Assembly: GCF_004217185.1 (NCBI RefSeq)
Contig: NZ_SHKL01000001.1
Location: forward strand, 1,425,001-1,489,000
Origin: Pseudonocardia sediminis
Lineage (GTDB): Bacteria; Actinomycetota; Actinomycetes; Mycobacteriales; Pseudonocardiaceae
DNA: 64,000 nucleotides
Direction of reading: 5' to 3'
A program made the position numbers and the translations under genes. Below the pieces are notes generated by a model. That model searched no databases and had not been told where the DNA came from. It saw only the letters and a list, made by a program, of their open reading frames with translations. Shown here one piece after another: positions 33,959 to 42,659 of the stretch. Every line of letters begins with the position of its first letter. Position 1 is the stretch's first letter.

Positions 33959-34960
33959 TCACGCATCGAGTTGCGGCCAGTGGTCCCCCCAGCCGGTGTC
34001 CCGGGCGGCCCGGTAGTGCTCCCGGCGGCTCTTGGGGACCGGCCGGTCGGTGATCGCCCCGTCGCCGGTGCACAGCCGCAGCGTCACCAGTCCCTTGCGC
34101 TGCAGCGGGTGCCGCAGCACCCGGTTGCCGGCGTGCGCGGGGGCGCCGCGGGTCGCGACGACGTAGGCGAACTTCTCGTCCTCGTGCCCCAGCGTGCCGC
34201 CCTTGAGGCCGCGGTGCCGCGACGTCCGGTCCACCCGCGCCGCGAAGTGACACCAGTCGTCGCCGATGACCGGGCAGGTGCCGTCGTGCGGGCAGGGTGC
34301 GGCGACGGTCATCCCGGCGTCGAGGAGGCGGGCGCGCGCGTCGAGGACCCGCCGGTACCCGGCCGGGGTGCCGGGCTCGAACACGGCCACGGTGCCGGCC
34401 CGGCGCGCGGCCTCGTCGACGAGCGGGCCACGGACGGGTTCGGAGAGCTCACCGAGCACGTAGGAGACGGTCACCAGGTCGGCGTCGGGAAGGGTGGTGC
34501 CCTCGCCGAGCAGCGTCCGTTCCCAGCGCGCGGAGCGCACCGCCGGGTTCTCCGCGCCCGTGACGAGCCGCCGGCCCAGGGCGATCACCGGCTCGGCGCC
34601 CTCCAGCACGGTCGCGGACCCCAGCGACGGCCAGAGCCGGGCCGCGGCCCACACGGCCGCCCCGGTCCCGCCGCCCACGTCGAGATGGGTGCGCGGCGCG
34701 AGGGCGGCGACGGCCCCGGCGGCGCGGGAGAGCCCGTCATACACGGCGGTGTAGGTGGCCGGCATCCGGTAGGCGGCGTAGGCGGCCGCGTCGTCGTCGG
34801 TGCGCAGGATCGGGGCCGTCGCGACGCCGCCGCGGACGTTCCCGGGCCCGCCGCGGTAGTCGCCGATCAGCCGCTCGACGACCGGGGTCAGCCGGGACGC
34901 CGGGACCCGGTCCAGCGCGTCGTCCAGGGCCCGGGCCAGGTCGTCGGGCAGGGCGGTCAC
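33959..34960 (-). CDS. Rsm22-like rRNA methyltransferase/Fe-S protein
   Basis: A 333-residue protein of the Rsm22 (METTL17) family, linked to small ribosomal subunit assembly. It has a Rossmann methyltransferase core (THLDVGGGTGAAVWAAARLW, LVTVSYVLGEL, VFEPGTPAGYRRVLDAR) and the family Cys cluster CPHDGTCPVIGDDWCHF, which in eukaryotic members binds an iron-sulfur cluster. The frame is open for 86 more codons, but that stretch is Pro/Gly-rich and crosses the divergent gene, so I chose the GTG before TALPDDLARAL. Confidence 0.85.
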   Translation of the reverse strand: MTALPDDLARALDDALDRVPASRLTPVVERLIGDYRGGPGNVRGGVATAPILRTDDDAAAYAAYRMPATYTAVYDGLSRAAGAVAALAPRTHLDVGGGTGAAVWAAARLWPSLGSATVLEGAEPVIALGRRLVTGAENPAVRSARWERTLLGEGTTLPDADLVTVSYVLGELSEPVRGPLVDEAARRAGTVAVFEPGTPAGYRRVLDARARLLDAGMTVAAPCPHDGTCPVIGDDWCHFAARVDRTSRHRGLKGGTLGHEDEKFAYVVATRGAPAHAGNRVLRHPLQRKGLVTLRLCTGDGAITDRPVPKSRREHYRAARDTGWGDHWPQLDA

Positions 34961-35077
34961 CGCGGCGACGCTACCGGCACCCCCTCCCGGGCCCGCCCGC
35001 CCGTCCCGGCCCCGCCGCGTCCCCACGCCCGGCCCCGGGGCAGCCGTCGCCGGGCCCGGTTCTGGTTGGCTGGTGGT

Positions 35078-36577
35078 GTGCCCGTTCCCGGTCCGGTCCT
35101 CGTCGTCGGGGCCGGCCCGACGGGTCTCGTCGCCGCGTTGCTGCTGGCGCGCCACGGCGTCGAGGTGATCGTCGTGGAACGCCGGGACGGGGTGCACCCG
35201 CTGCCGCGCGCGGTGCACCTGGACGACGAGTCGGTGCGGATCCTGCAGGCCGCGGGCGTCGCGGACGGGTTCACCGCGGTCAGCCGCCCGGCCGCGGGGC
35301 TCCGACTTCTCGATGCCCGTCTACGCCCGTTCGCGGAGTTCCGGCGCTCGGAGTCGGGCCTGCACGGCTGGCCGGAGTCGAACCTGTTCGACCAGCCCGC
35401 GCTGGAGGAGCTCCTGCGCGACGCGGTGGCCGCCCAACCCCTGGTCACGCTGCACGAGGGTGTCGAGGTGGCCGGCGTCGAGCAGCGACCGGACGGCCTG
35501 TCGGTCCGGCTGCGTACCGAGCGGGGTCACGGGGCCGTCGGTCACGACGGGCTGGCCGCCCCGACCGAGGGCCGCCCCCGCCCGGAGACCACGATCTCGG
35601 CCTCGGCGGTCCTGGGCTGCGACGGGGCGCACAGCACCGTCCGGGACCTGATCGGGGCCCGGATGCGCGACCTCGGGTTCACCGAGCGCTGGTTCGTGCT
35701 CGACGTCGCCTCGTCGGAGCCGCTGCCGACCTGGGGCGGGGTGGACCAGGTCTGCGACCCCGCGCGCGCCGGCACGTTCCTGCCCCTGCCCGGTGACCGC
35801 TACCGCTGGGAGTGGCGGATGCACGACGGCGAGGACGCCGCCGACCTCGCCGAGCGGATCCCGGAGCTGACGGCCCGCTGGACCGGTGCCGTGGACGTCG
35901 ACGTGCTGCGCGCCGCCGAGTACACGTTCGCCGCGCGGCTGGCCGACCGCTGGCGCGACGGCCGCGTGTTCCTGCTCGGCGACGCCGCGCACCTGACCCC
36001 GCCGTTCATCGGGCAGGGCCTCGGCGCCGGGCTGCGCGACGCCCACAACCTGGCGTGGAAGCTCGTGGACGCGCTCGCCCGTCCGGCGTCCGCGGAGGCC
36101 CTCCTGGAGAGCTACCGGCTCGAGCGGGCCCCGCACGCGGAGGCGGTGATCCGCGGCGCGGTCCGGGTGGGGCGGGCGATGACCGGTGGGCCGGGCGCGG
36201 TCGCGGCGCTGCGCCGCCCGCTCGTGGCGGGTGCGCTGCGGATCCCCGGCGTCCGGGCGCGGGCGTCCCGGGTGCTGACGACCCGGTTCCCGGCGGGGGA
36301 GTCGGTGGACCGGCGGCGGCACCGCCGCGACCTCGTCGGCGCCCACTGCCCGCAGGTCCGGATCGGCGACCGGCGCCTCGACGACGTCCTCGGCCCCGGC
36401 TGGGCCCTGGTCACCGACGGGCCGGTGCCCGACGGGCTGCGGGCCCGGGCCGAGCGGGTGGGGGCGGGGACCGTCCGCGTGGGCGAACTCGGTGGGTGGC
36501 TCGCCGCCGGGCGGGCCGGCGCGGCGTTGCTGCGCCCCGACCGGATCGTCGCGGCGACCGCCCCGCGGCCCGGCTGA
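35078..36577 (+). CDS. FAD-dependent aromatic hydroxylase (MhpA-like)
   Basis: A 499-residue class A flavoprotein monooxygenase. FAD motif PVLVVGAGPTGLVAALLLA, the DG motif VLGCDGAHSTVRDLIG, and GDAAHLTPPFIGQGLGAGLR with the downstream DAHNLAWKL are all intact. Relatives hydroxylate phenolic rings, such as 3-(3-hydroxyphenyl)propionate, or polyketide aromatics. It is convergent with idi, nine bases apart, and next to the type III PKS cluster, so it may hydroxylate that product. A separate catabolic role is equally possible. It starts with GTG. Confidence 0.85.
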   Translation: MPVPGPVLVVGAGPTGLVAALLLARHGVEVIVVERRDGVHPLPRAVHLDDESVRILQAAGVADGFTAVSRPAAGLRLLDARLRPFAEFRRSESGLHGWPESNLFDQPALEELLRDAVAAQPLVTLHEGVEVAGVEQRPDGLSVRLRTERGHGAVGHDGLAAPTEGRPRPETTISASAVLGCDGAHSTVRDLIGARMRDLGFTERWFVLDVASSEPLPTWGGVDQVCDPARAGTFLPLPGDRYRWEWRMHDGEDAADLAERIPELTARWTGAVDVDVLRAAEYTFAARLADRWRDGRVFLLGDAAHLTPPFIGQGLGAGLRDAHNLAWKLVDALARPASAEALLESYRLERAPHAEAVIRGAVRVGRAMTGGPGAVAALRRPLVAGALRIPGVRARASRVLTTRFPAGESVDRRRHRRDLVGAHCPQVRIGDRRLDDVLGPGWALVTDGPVPDGLRARAERVGAGTVRVGELGGWLAAGRAGAALLRPDRIVAATAPRPG

Positions 36578-36586
36578 ACCGCCCGG

Positions 36587-37117
36587 TCAGGCGGCCAGGA
36601 GCGGGTCGTTCAGGGCGTCGAGGAGGGGGACCTGCAGGCGCGCCCAGGGGGACAGGCCGCTGTCCGGGTCGGCGGCGGCGTCACGGAAGCGCGACCAGTC
36701 CCACCATTCGACCGTCTCCACCTCGGAGGGGTCCGGGCGGGGCAGCCCGGCGATGCGGCAGACGTAGACCGGGCAGAGCTCGTTCTCCTCGACCCCGTCG
36801 GCGGAGGCCCGGTAGCTGAACTTCGGCAGGACCAGCCGCATCTCCACCGGCTGTACGCCCAGCTCCTGGAACAGGCGCCGCTGCACCGCGTCGGCGATCT
36901 TCTCGCCGGGCCCGGGGTGCCCGCAGCAGGTGTTGGTCCACACGCCGGGGAACACCGCCTTGTCCAGCGCCCGCCGTGTGACCAGCAACTGCCCGGAGTC
37001 GTTCACCCCGTAGCAGGAGAACGCCAGGTGACGCGGGGTGGTGGCGCCGTGCACCGTCGCCTTGTCCGCGACGCCGACGGCGTTCCCGTCGTCGTCGAGC
37101 AGTACGACCAGTTCCAT
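36587..37117 (-). CDS. idi: Isopentenyl-diphosphate delta-isomerase, type 1
   Basis: A 176-residue Nudix-fold enzyme that interconverts IPP and DMAPP. The active-site Cys motif TNTCCGHP and the Glu motif ENELCPVYVC are intact, and the Nudix-like helix follows GEKIADAVQRRLFQELG. AAGGAA precedes the ATG. It is the last gene of an apparent operon after the methyltransferase and type III PKS, which points to a prenyl donor being needed by that cluster. Confidence 0.93.
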   Translation of the reverse strand: MELVVLLDDDGNAVGVADKATVHGATTPRHLAFSCYGVNDSGQLLVTRRALDKAVFPGVWTNTCCGHPGPGEKIADAVQRRLFQELGVQPVEMRLVLPKFSYRASADGVEENELCPVYVCRIAGLPRPDPSEVETVEWWDWSRFRDAAADPDSGLSPWARLQVPLLDALNDPLLAA

Positions 37118-37144
37118 GTGTTCCTTCCGTGGAACCGAGCGGTC

Positions 37145-38194
37145 CTAGACCGCCCGGAGTAACGCAGCGTAGAGCGTGAGCCCCGGACCGAACGCCAGCG
37201 CGATGCACGCCCGTCCCGATCGTGGCAGGCCCGCCGAGCGCAGCGCGTCGAGCACCAGCAACACCGTCGCGGACGAGCAGTTCCCGCGCTCGGCGAGCAC
37301 GGCCCGCGAGGCGTCCAGCGCGCCCGGGGCCAGCTCCAGCTGCTCGGCGACGACGTCGAGGATCCGCGGCCCGCCCGGGTGCACGGCCCAGCCGTCGACG
37401 TCGCCCAGGGACAGCCCGTTACGGTCCAGCAACCCGGTGACCATCCCGCGCACGTGCCGGGCCAGGACGCGGGGGACCTCCGGGGACAGCCCCATCCGGA
37501 AGCCGAGGTCGGTGACCTCCCACGTCATGTGGTCCGAGGTCGACGGGTCGGTGACGGCGGCGACGTCGAGCACCTCCAGCGCGCCGTCGGCCGGGTCCGG
37601 GACGAGCGTGACGGCAGCGGCGGCGTCGCCGAACAGCGCGTGCGACACGACCTGGCCGCGGTCACCGTCGGCGGGCTGCACGTGCAGCGACGTCAGCTCG
37701 CAGCACAGCGCCACCGCCGGGCGGCCGCGGCTGACGACGAAGTCGGCGACCGTGCCCAGGCCCGGGATCGCGGCGTAGCAGCCCATGTGTCCGACGACCA
37801 GGCGTTGCGCGTCCGGTGGGAGGCCCAGGTCGGCGGCGACCCGGATGTCGAGGCCGGGCGTGGAGTAGCCGGTGCAGGACACGACCTCGAGCAGCCCGAC
37901 GTCGGACGCGGGGAGCCGTGCGTCGTCCAGTGCCGCGGCCACCGCCTCCTTGCCCATCGGCACCGACTCCACGGCGTAGCGCCGCATCCGCTCGCCGGTG
38001 GACCACCCGGAGACGTCCTCGACGAGCGGGTTCACCGCCGAGTGCCGCCGGTCGACCCCGGCCGAGGCGAAGATCCGCCGCGCCACCAGGTCACCGCCGG
38101 AGCGGGGCTCGAAGTAGCCGTCCCAGATCTCGCTCTGCTCGATGGCCGGGCCGGGAAACGACGTGCCGAGGCCGGTCAGGTACGCCGATCGCAT
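37145..38194 (-). CDS. Type III polyketide synthase
   Basis: A 349-residue chalcone-synthase-fold enzyme. The catalytic triad is visible: Cys in VVGHMGCYAAIPGL (about residue 133), His in WAVHPGGPRIL (about 273) and Asn in ERGNCSSATV (about 306). The family condenses malonyl-CoA onto a starter and cyclises to pyrones, resorcinols or phloroglucinols; the starter here is unknown. The frame runs 45 codons further upstream, but those codons overlap the methyltransferase gene. It lies four bases after that gene and 27 bases before idi. A GCGGTC-CTA-GACCGC hairpin spans the stop. Confidence 0.9.
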   Translation of the reverse strand: MRSAYLTGLGTSFPGPAIEQSEIWDGYFEPRSGGDLVARRIFASAGVDRRHSAVNPLVEDVSGWSTGERMRRYAVESVPMGKEAVAAALDDARLPASDVGLLEVVSCTGYSTPGLDIRVAADLGLPPDAQRLVVGHMGCYAAIPGLGTVADFVVSRGRPAVALCCELTSLHVQPADGDRGQVVSHALFGDAAAAVTLVPDPADGALEVLDVAAVTDPSTSDHMTWEVTDLGFRMGLSPEVPRVLARHVRGMVTGLLDRNGLSLGDVDGWAVHPGGPRILDVVAEQLELAPGALDASRAVLAERGNCSSATVLLVLDALRSAGLPRSGRACIALAFGPGLTLYAALLRAV

Positions 38195-38198
38195 CTCT

Positions 38199-38945
38199 CT
38201 ACAGTCCCCCGTCCACGGTGGAACCGCCCGTTGTCCGCCGTCCGACGCCCTGGAACAGCACCGCCGTCGTCGGCACGGAGACCATCCGGACCTGGTCGGA
38301 CCGTCGCCGGACCCATCGGGTGAGATCACGCACCGACGGCCGGATCCCGCGCAGCGTGAGCGTCACCCCGTGCCGGGCGCACTCGCGGCGCAGCCGGTCG
38401 CGGTCCACGAACAGCGCCGGGTCGTGGATGCCCGGCGGCGGTCCGCCCGGGACCTTCTCGGCCAGCGTCACCGCGACGAAACGGCCCAGTGCCGTCGCCG
38501 CGATCGTGTCGACGACCAGGGTGCCGCCGGGGCGCAGCAGCCGGCACGCCTCGGCGACCGCGGCGTCGAGGTCGGTGACGTGCTCCAGGATCTCCCCGGC
38601 CGTGACGACGTCCGCGCAGCCCGAGGCCAGCGGCACCCGGCAGATGTCACCGCGGACCGCGGTCACCCCGTGCTCGGCGGCCTGGCGCAGCGCGGAGTGC
38701 GTGTAGTCGACGCCGACGTGGCGGTATCCGCGCAGGTGGGGGGCCATCAGACCGGCCCCGCAGCCGAGGTCGACGAGGACCGCGCCCTCGCGTGACGGCG
38801 GCGGGACGAGCGCGGCCCGGGCGACGGCGAGCCAGTGCAGCATCGCGAACATGCCGTACGGGTCCCACCAGTACTGCGCGAGGTCGTCGTACTGGCCCGG
38901 GTCGTTGCGGGCCCGTGCCGGGGTCGTGCGCACATGCGTGCCCAT
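38199..38945 (-). CDS. UbiG-like SAM methyltransferase
   Basis: A 248-residue class I methyltransferase with motif I VLVDLGCGAGLMAPHLRGY, VGVDYTHSALRQAAEHG and GEILEHVTDLDAAVAEACRL. It resembles UbiG-type O-methyltransferases and the BpsB-type enzymes that follow bacterial type III PKSs. The start is MGTHVRTTPA; an upstream extension of 98 codons would run through the divergent UbiA gene. It is first in the operon with the type III PKS and idi, so methylation of a resorcinol or quinol is a reasonable guess. Confidence 0.85.
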   Translation of the reverse strand: MGTHVRTTPARARNDPGQYDDLAQYWWDPYGMFAMLHWLAVARAALVPPPSREGAVLVDLGCGAGLMAPHLRGYRHVGVDYTHSALRQAAEHGVTAVRGDICRVPLASGCADVVTAGEILEHVTDLDAAVAEACRLLRPGGTLVVDTIAATALGRFVAVTLAEKVPGGPPPGIHDPALFVDRDRLRRECARHGVTLTLRGIRPSVRDLTRWVRRRSDQVRMVSVPTTAVLFQGVGRRTTGGSTVDGGL

Positions 38946-38951
38946 GCCCCG

Positions 38952-38980
38952 AGGCTGCCACAGCGGGAATCTGGCAGCCT
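38952..38980. promoter_or_regulatory. Inverted repeat shared by the UbiA and methyltransferase/PKS promoters
   Basis: Perfect 9-bp arms AGGCTGCCA and TGGCAGCCT with an 11-base spacer fill most of the 43 bases between the two divergent starts. The position makes it a likely common operator; it is too far from any stop to be a terminator. Confidence 0.6.
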
Positions 38981-38988
38981 GGCCGAAC

Positions 38989-39810
38989 ATGTGGGCGTTG
39001 CTGCGGTGTTGCCATCCGGAACCGACCGCCGCGGTGACCGTCCTGATGGGTGCGCTCGCCGTCACGACCGGGCATTCGCTCACCGGCGTGCTGCTGGTGA
39101 CCGGTGCGGTGCTGACCGGGCAGCTCTCGATCGGCTGGCTCAACGACGTCCTCGACGCCCCGCGTGACGTCGCGGTCGGACGGACGGACAAACCGATCGC
39201 GTCCGGCGAGGTGTCGCCGCGCACGGTGTGGACGGCCACGGCCGTCGCCGTGGTCGCCTGCGTGGTGCTGACACTGGCGGCCGGGGGAGTGGCCGGCGGG
39301 GTCGTGCACCTGGTCGCGGTGGGCGCCGGCCTGGCCTACGACCTGGGGCTCAAGTCCACCCGCGCGTCCCTGGTGCCGTACCTGGTCTGCTTCGGGCTGC
39401 TGCCGGTGTTCGTCGTGGTCACGCTGCTCGGCGGGCCGTTCCCGCCGTGGTGGCTCCCGGTCGCGGGCGCGCTGCTCGGCGGCGGGGCGCACTTCGCGAA
39501 CGTGCTCCCCGACCTCGACGACGACGCCGCCACCGGCGTCCGCGGCCTGCCGCACGTCCTCGGGGCCCGGGTCAGCCGGTTCGCCGCCGCCGGGTTGCTG
39601 CTGGCCTCGACGGTCGTGATCGCGTTCGGCGCGCCGGTGCCGGTGTGGCTGGCCGCCGGGGTCCCGGTCCTGGGCCTGGTCCTGCTCGTCGTCGGGTTCC
39701 GGCTCGGGGTGCGCCCCGGGTCGCGTGCGCCGTTCCGCGCCGTGCTGATCGTCGCGGTGCTGGCGGTGGCGCTGCTCCTGGCCGCGGGACCCGGCGTCGT
39801 CGGCGCGTGA
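38989..39810 (+). CDS. UbiA-family prenyltransferase
   Basis: A 273-residue membrane protein with about eight hydrophobic segments. The first Asp-rich motif is NDVLDAPRDVAVGRTDKPIA and the second region is NVLPDLDDDAATGVRGLP, the two magnesium-diphosphate sites of the UbiA superfamily. It attaches a prenyl chain to an aromatic or similar acceptor. It is divergent from the methyltransferase-PKS-idi operon and convergent with the reductase-like gene. An in-frame ATG well upstream lies inside the divergent gene, so I took MWALLRCCHP. Confidence 0.88.
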   Translation: MWALLRCCHPEPTAAVTVLMGALAVTTGHSLTGVLLVTGAVLTGQLSIGWLNDVLDAPRDVAVGRTDKPIASGEVSPRTVWTATAVAVVACVVLTLAAGGVAGGVVHLVAVGAGLAYDLGLKSTRASLVPYLVCFGLLPVFVVVTLLGGPFPPWWLPVAGALLGGGAHFANVLPDLDDDAATGVRGLPHVLGARVSRFAAAGLLLASTVVIAFGAPVPVWLAAGVPVLGLVLLVVGFRLGVRPGSRAPFRAVLIVAVLAVALLLAAGPGVVGA

Positions 39811-39852
39811 GCGGCGCGGCCCCGGCGATGTACGAGGCGCCGGCGTTCCCGG

Positions 39853-40980
39853 CTACCGGCCGGTCACCAGGTGGGCGAGGACCAGGCCGAGGGCGGCCGG
39901 CGGGACGGTGCCGCGGGCGAGCCCCAGCTCGACGGCGGCGTCGAACACCCGCGCGTGCTTCGACGCGGCGGTGATCGCGGCGTCGAGGAACCGCGGGCGG
40001 GCGGCCAGGCGGGAGATCGCGCCGACGTGGCGGTGGTGGCGGGCGAAGGCGCGGTCCATCGACGCCCGGTGGGTCGCCCCGGCGGCCGCGCCGAGCAGGG
40101 CGTCGCGTCCGGCCAGGATGCCGGAGGCGATCGCGTCGTAGATCCCCTCGCCGGTCAGCGGGTTGATCTTCGCGGCGGCGTCGCCGGCGAGCAGGACCCG
40201 GCCGTCGGGGTGGAAGCGCGGGGTGGTCGACAGCGGCAGGTGGTGCGCCCGGACCGTCGACGGGTCGGGCTCCTGGCCGGGCAGCAGCTCGTGCAGGCGG
40301 TCGACCAGGGCGTCCTTGTTGCCGCCGCCGCGCTTGTCGAACACGCCGTAGCCGACGTTCGCCCCGCCGCCGGCGATCGGGAACGACCAGGCGTAGGCCG
40401 GATAGGGGCCGTCGGCGTACTCGATGGTCAGGGTGTCGCGCTCGGCGCTGCGCGGGGCGTAGCCGCGGATCGCCACCGCCAGTGACCCGGGCGGACTCGC
40501 CGGGGCGCCGAGCAGCCGCCGGACCGTGGAGTTCGCGCCGTCCGCGCCGATCACCGTCCGCGCGGAGATCTCGCCGTCGATCACGACCCGGTCGCCCTCG
40601 GTCTCCAGCGTCCGCACGCGGTGCTTGCGCAGCTCGGCGCCCTTCTCGACGGCGGCCTCGACGAGGGCGTTGTCGAAGGCCAGCCGGGTGATGACGCGGT
40701 TGGCCCGCGGGCAGTCCCGGTCCACCGACCGCCCGGACGGGGTGCGCAGCCGCAGCCGCGGCATCACCGGGCCGAGGTCCTCGACGCCGTGCACGTCGAG
40801 CCCGTGCAGCAGGTCGAACACCTGGGCCGCGACGCCGTCGCCGCACGTCTTGTCCCGGGGGAACGTCGCGGCGTCGAGCAGCAGGACCGTCGCGTCCGGG
40901 CGCAGGCGGCGGACCTGCATCGCCGCGGCCGCGCCGGCCGGGCCCGCGCCGACCACGGCCACGTCGTACAGGTCGTCCAT
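39853..40980 (-). CDS. Geranylgeranyl-reductase-family FAD oxidoreductase
   Basis: A 375-residue flavoprotein. The FAD motif is VAVVGAGPAGAAAAMQVRRL, followed by the family signature FPRDKTCGDGVAA. The DG motif is VIGADGANSTVRRLLG, and the C-terminal FAD motif is VLLAGDAAAKINPLTGEGIYDAI. Members reduce double bonds in prenyl chains attached to menaquinone, chlorophyll or archaeal lipids. Next to UbiA and the type III PKS, saturation of a prenyl side chain is a likely role. Start MDDLYDVAVV. Confidence 0.87.
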   Translation of the reverse strand: MDDLYDVAVVGAGPAGAAAAMQVRRLRPDATVLLLDAATFPRDKTCGDGVAAQVFDLLHGLDVHGVEDLGPVMPRLRLRTPSGRSVDRDCPRANRVITRLAFDNALVEAAVEKGAELRKHRVRTLETEGDRVVIDGEISARTVIGADGANSTVRRLLGAPASPPGSLAVAIRGYAPRSAERDTLTIEYADGPYPAYAWSFPIAGGGANVGYGVFDKRGGGNKDALVDRLHELLPGQEPDPSTVRAHHLPLSTTPRFHPDGRVLLAGDAAAKINPLTGEGIYDAIASGILAGRDALLGAAAGATHRASMDRAFARHHRHVGAISRLAARPRFLDAAITAASKHARVFDAAVELGLARGTVPPAALGLVLAHLVTGR

Positions 40981-41114
40981 GAGGTCTCGCCTTCGTCGGG
41001 TGCGCGGTCCCGGTCCGCCGGGGGAGAACCGGGTCGATTCCCGGCCACGATCCCTGTTTACTCGAACCACCGCCTCCCGAACCCGCTCCCGTACGACAGC
41101 ACCAGGAGATCCCT

Positions 41115-42635
41115 GTGACCACCGGACCGTCCACCGGAACGCATGATCCGGCGGCCCCCGCACGGCCGAACGCGAGCGACTCGCTGGTCATCTGGCTGCT
41201 CGTCGGGTCCGCGTTCGTCATGATCCTGAACGAGACGATCATGAGCGTGGCGCTGCCCGCGCTGATCGTCGACCTGCAGGTGTCGCCGAGCACCGCGCAG
41301 TGGCTGACCAGCGGGTTCCTGCTGACGATGGCCGTGGTCATCCCGATCACCGGGTTCCTGCTGCAACGGTTCCCGGCCCGCGCCGTCTACATCGCGTCGA
41401 TGACGCTGTTCAGCCTCGGCACCCTGCTCGCCGCGCTGGCCCCCGGGTTCGCCGTGCTGCTCGTGGCCCGGGTGATCCAGGCCTCGGGCACCGCGGTGAT
41501 GGTGCCGCTGCTGATGACCACCGTGCTCAACCTGATCCCGGCCGAGCGCCGCGGGCAGACGATGGGCACGATCTCGATCGTCATCGCGGTCGCCCCGGCG
41601 ATCGGTCCGACGATCTCCGGCCTGATCCTGTCGTCGCTGGGCTGGCGCTGGATGTTCTGGATCGTGCTGCCGATCGCGCTGGTCGCGCTGGCGTGCGGGG
41701 CGACCTGGCTGCGGGTCGCGGCCACCGAGACCCGACGGGTCCCGCTCGACGTGGCGTCGGTGATCCTGTCCGCGGTCGGGTTCGCCGGGCTGGTCTACGG
41801 GCTGAGCAGCCTCGGTGAGGCCGCACGCGGGGCGTCGGAGGGGCTCCCACCGTGGGTCCCGGTCGTCGTCGGCGCGGTGGCGCTGACCGTGTTCGTCCTG
41901 CGCCAGATCCGGCTGCAGCGCCGCGACGCCGCCCTGCTGGACCTGCGCCCGTTCACCCACCGCACGTACACGCTGTCGCTGGTCCTGGTCGCGCTCGGGT
42001 TCACGTCGCTGTTCGGCGGGCTGATCCTGCTGCCGCTCTACCTGCAGGACGTCCTCGGCCGGACGGCGTTCGTCACCGGCCTGGTCGTGCTGCCCGGCGG
42101 TCTGGCGATGGGACTGCTCGGCCCGATCGTCGGGCGGGCCTACGACCGGCTCGGCGCGCGGCGGCTGGTGGTGCCCGGGTCGATCACGCTGTGCGCCTCG
42201 CTGTGGATGTTCGCGACGCTCGGCGAGACCTCCCCGCTGTGGGAGATCGTCGCGATCCACGTCGTGCTGATGGCCTCGCTCGCCCTGATGTTCACGCCAC
42301 TGATGACCGACGCGCTCGGCTCGCTGCCCCCGAACCTGTACTCGCACGGCAGCGCCATCCTCACCACGCTGCAGCAGGTCGCGGGCGCGGCCGGGACGGC
42401 CCTGTTCATCACCGTGATGACGCTGGCCTCGGCGCGTCCGGACGGCGGGATCGACATCACCGGGCTGCGGGCGGCCTTCACCTGCGCCGCGGTCGTCTCG
42501 GTCGTCGTCGTGCTCGTCGCGTTCTTCACCGGACGCCCGGGCGGGGCGAAGGCGGCGGCTGGGGACACGGCGGCGGCCGGGGACACGGCGGCGACCGAGA
42601 CCACGGCGGCGGACGAGAAGGCGGAGCGCTCTTGA
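41115..42635 (+). CDS. DHA2-family MFS efflux transporter
   Basis: A 506-residue drug:H+ antiporter with about 14 membrane segments. It carries the family motif LNETIMSVALPALIVDL in helix 1 and WLTSGFLLTMAVVIPITGFL in helix 2. The C-terminal tail contains short AAxGDTA repeats and is acidic. AGGAG precedes the GTG. It is divergent from the reductase of the prenyl cluster and could export its product, but exporters of this type are common and the link is weak. Confidence 0.85.
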   Translation: MTTGPSTGTHDPAAPARPNASDSLVIWLLVGSAFVMILNETIMSVALPALIVDLQVSPSTAQWLTSGFLLTMAVVIPITGFLLQRFPARAVYIASMTLFSLGTLLAALAPGFAVLLVARVIQASGTAVMVPLLMTTVLNLIPAERRGQTMGTISIVIAVAPAIGPTISGLILSSLGWRWMFWIVLPIALVALACGATWLRVAATETRRVPLDVASVILSAVGFAGLVYGLSSLGEAARGASEGLPPWVPVVVGAVALTVFVLRQIRLQRRDAALLDLRPFTHRTYTLSLVLVALGFTSLFGGLILLPLYLQDVLGRTAFVTGLVVLPGGLAMGLLGPIVGRAYDRLGARRLVVPGSITLCASLWMFATLGETSPLWEIVAIHVVLMASLALMFTPLMTDALGSLPPNLYSHGSAILTTLQQVAGAAGTALFITVMTLASARPDGGIDITGLRAAFTCAAVVSVVVVLVAFFTGRPGGAKAAAGDTAAAGDTAATETTAADEKAERS

Positions 42636-42659
42636 CGTGATCGGCGTCGTGCCCGTTGC

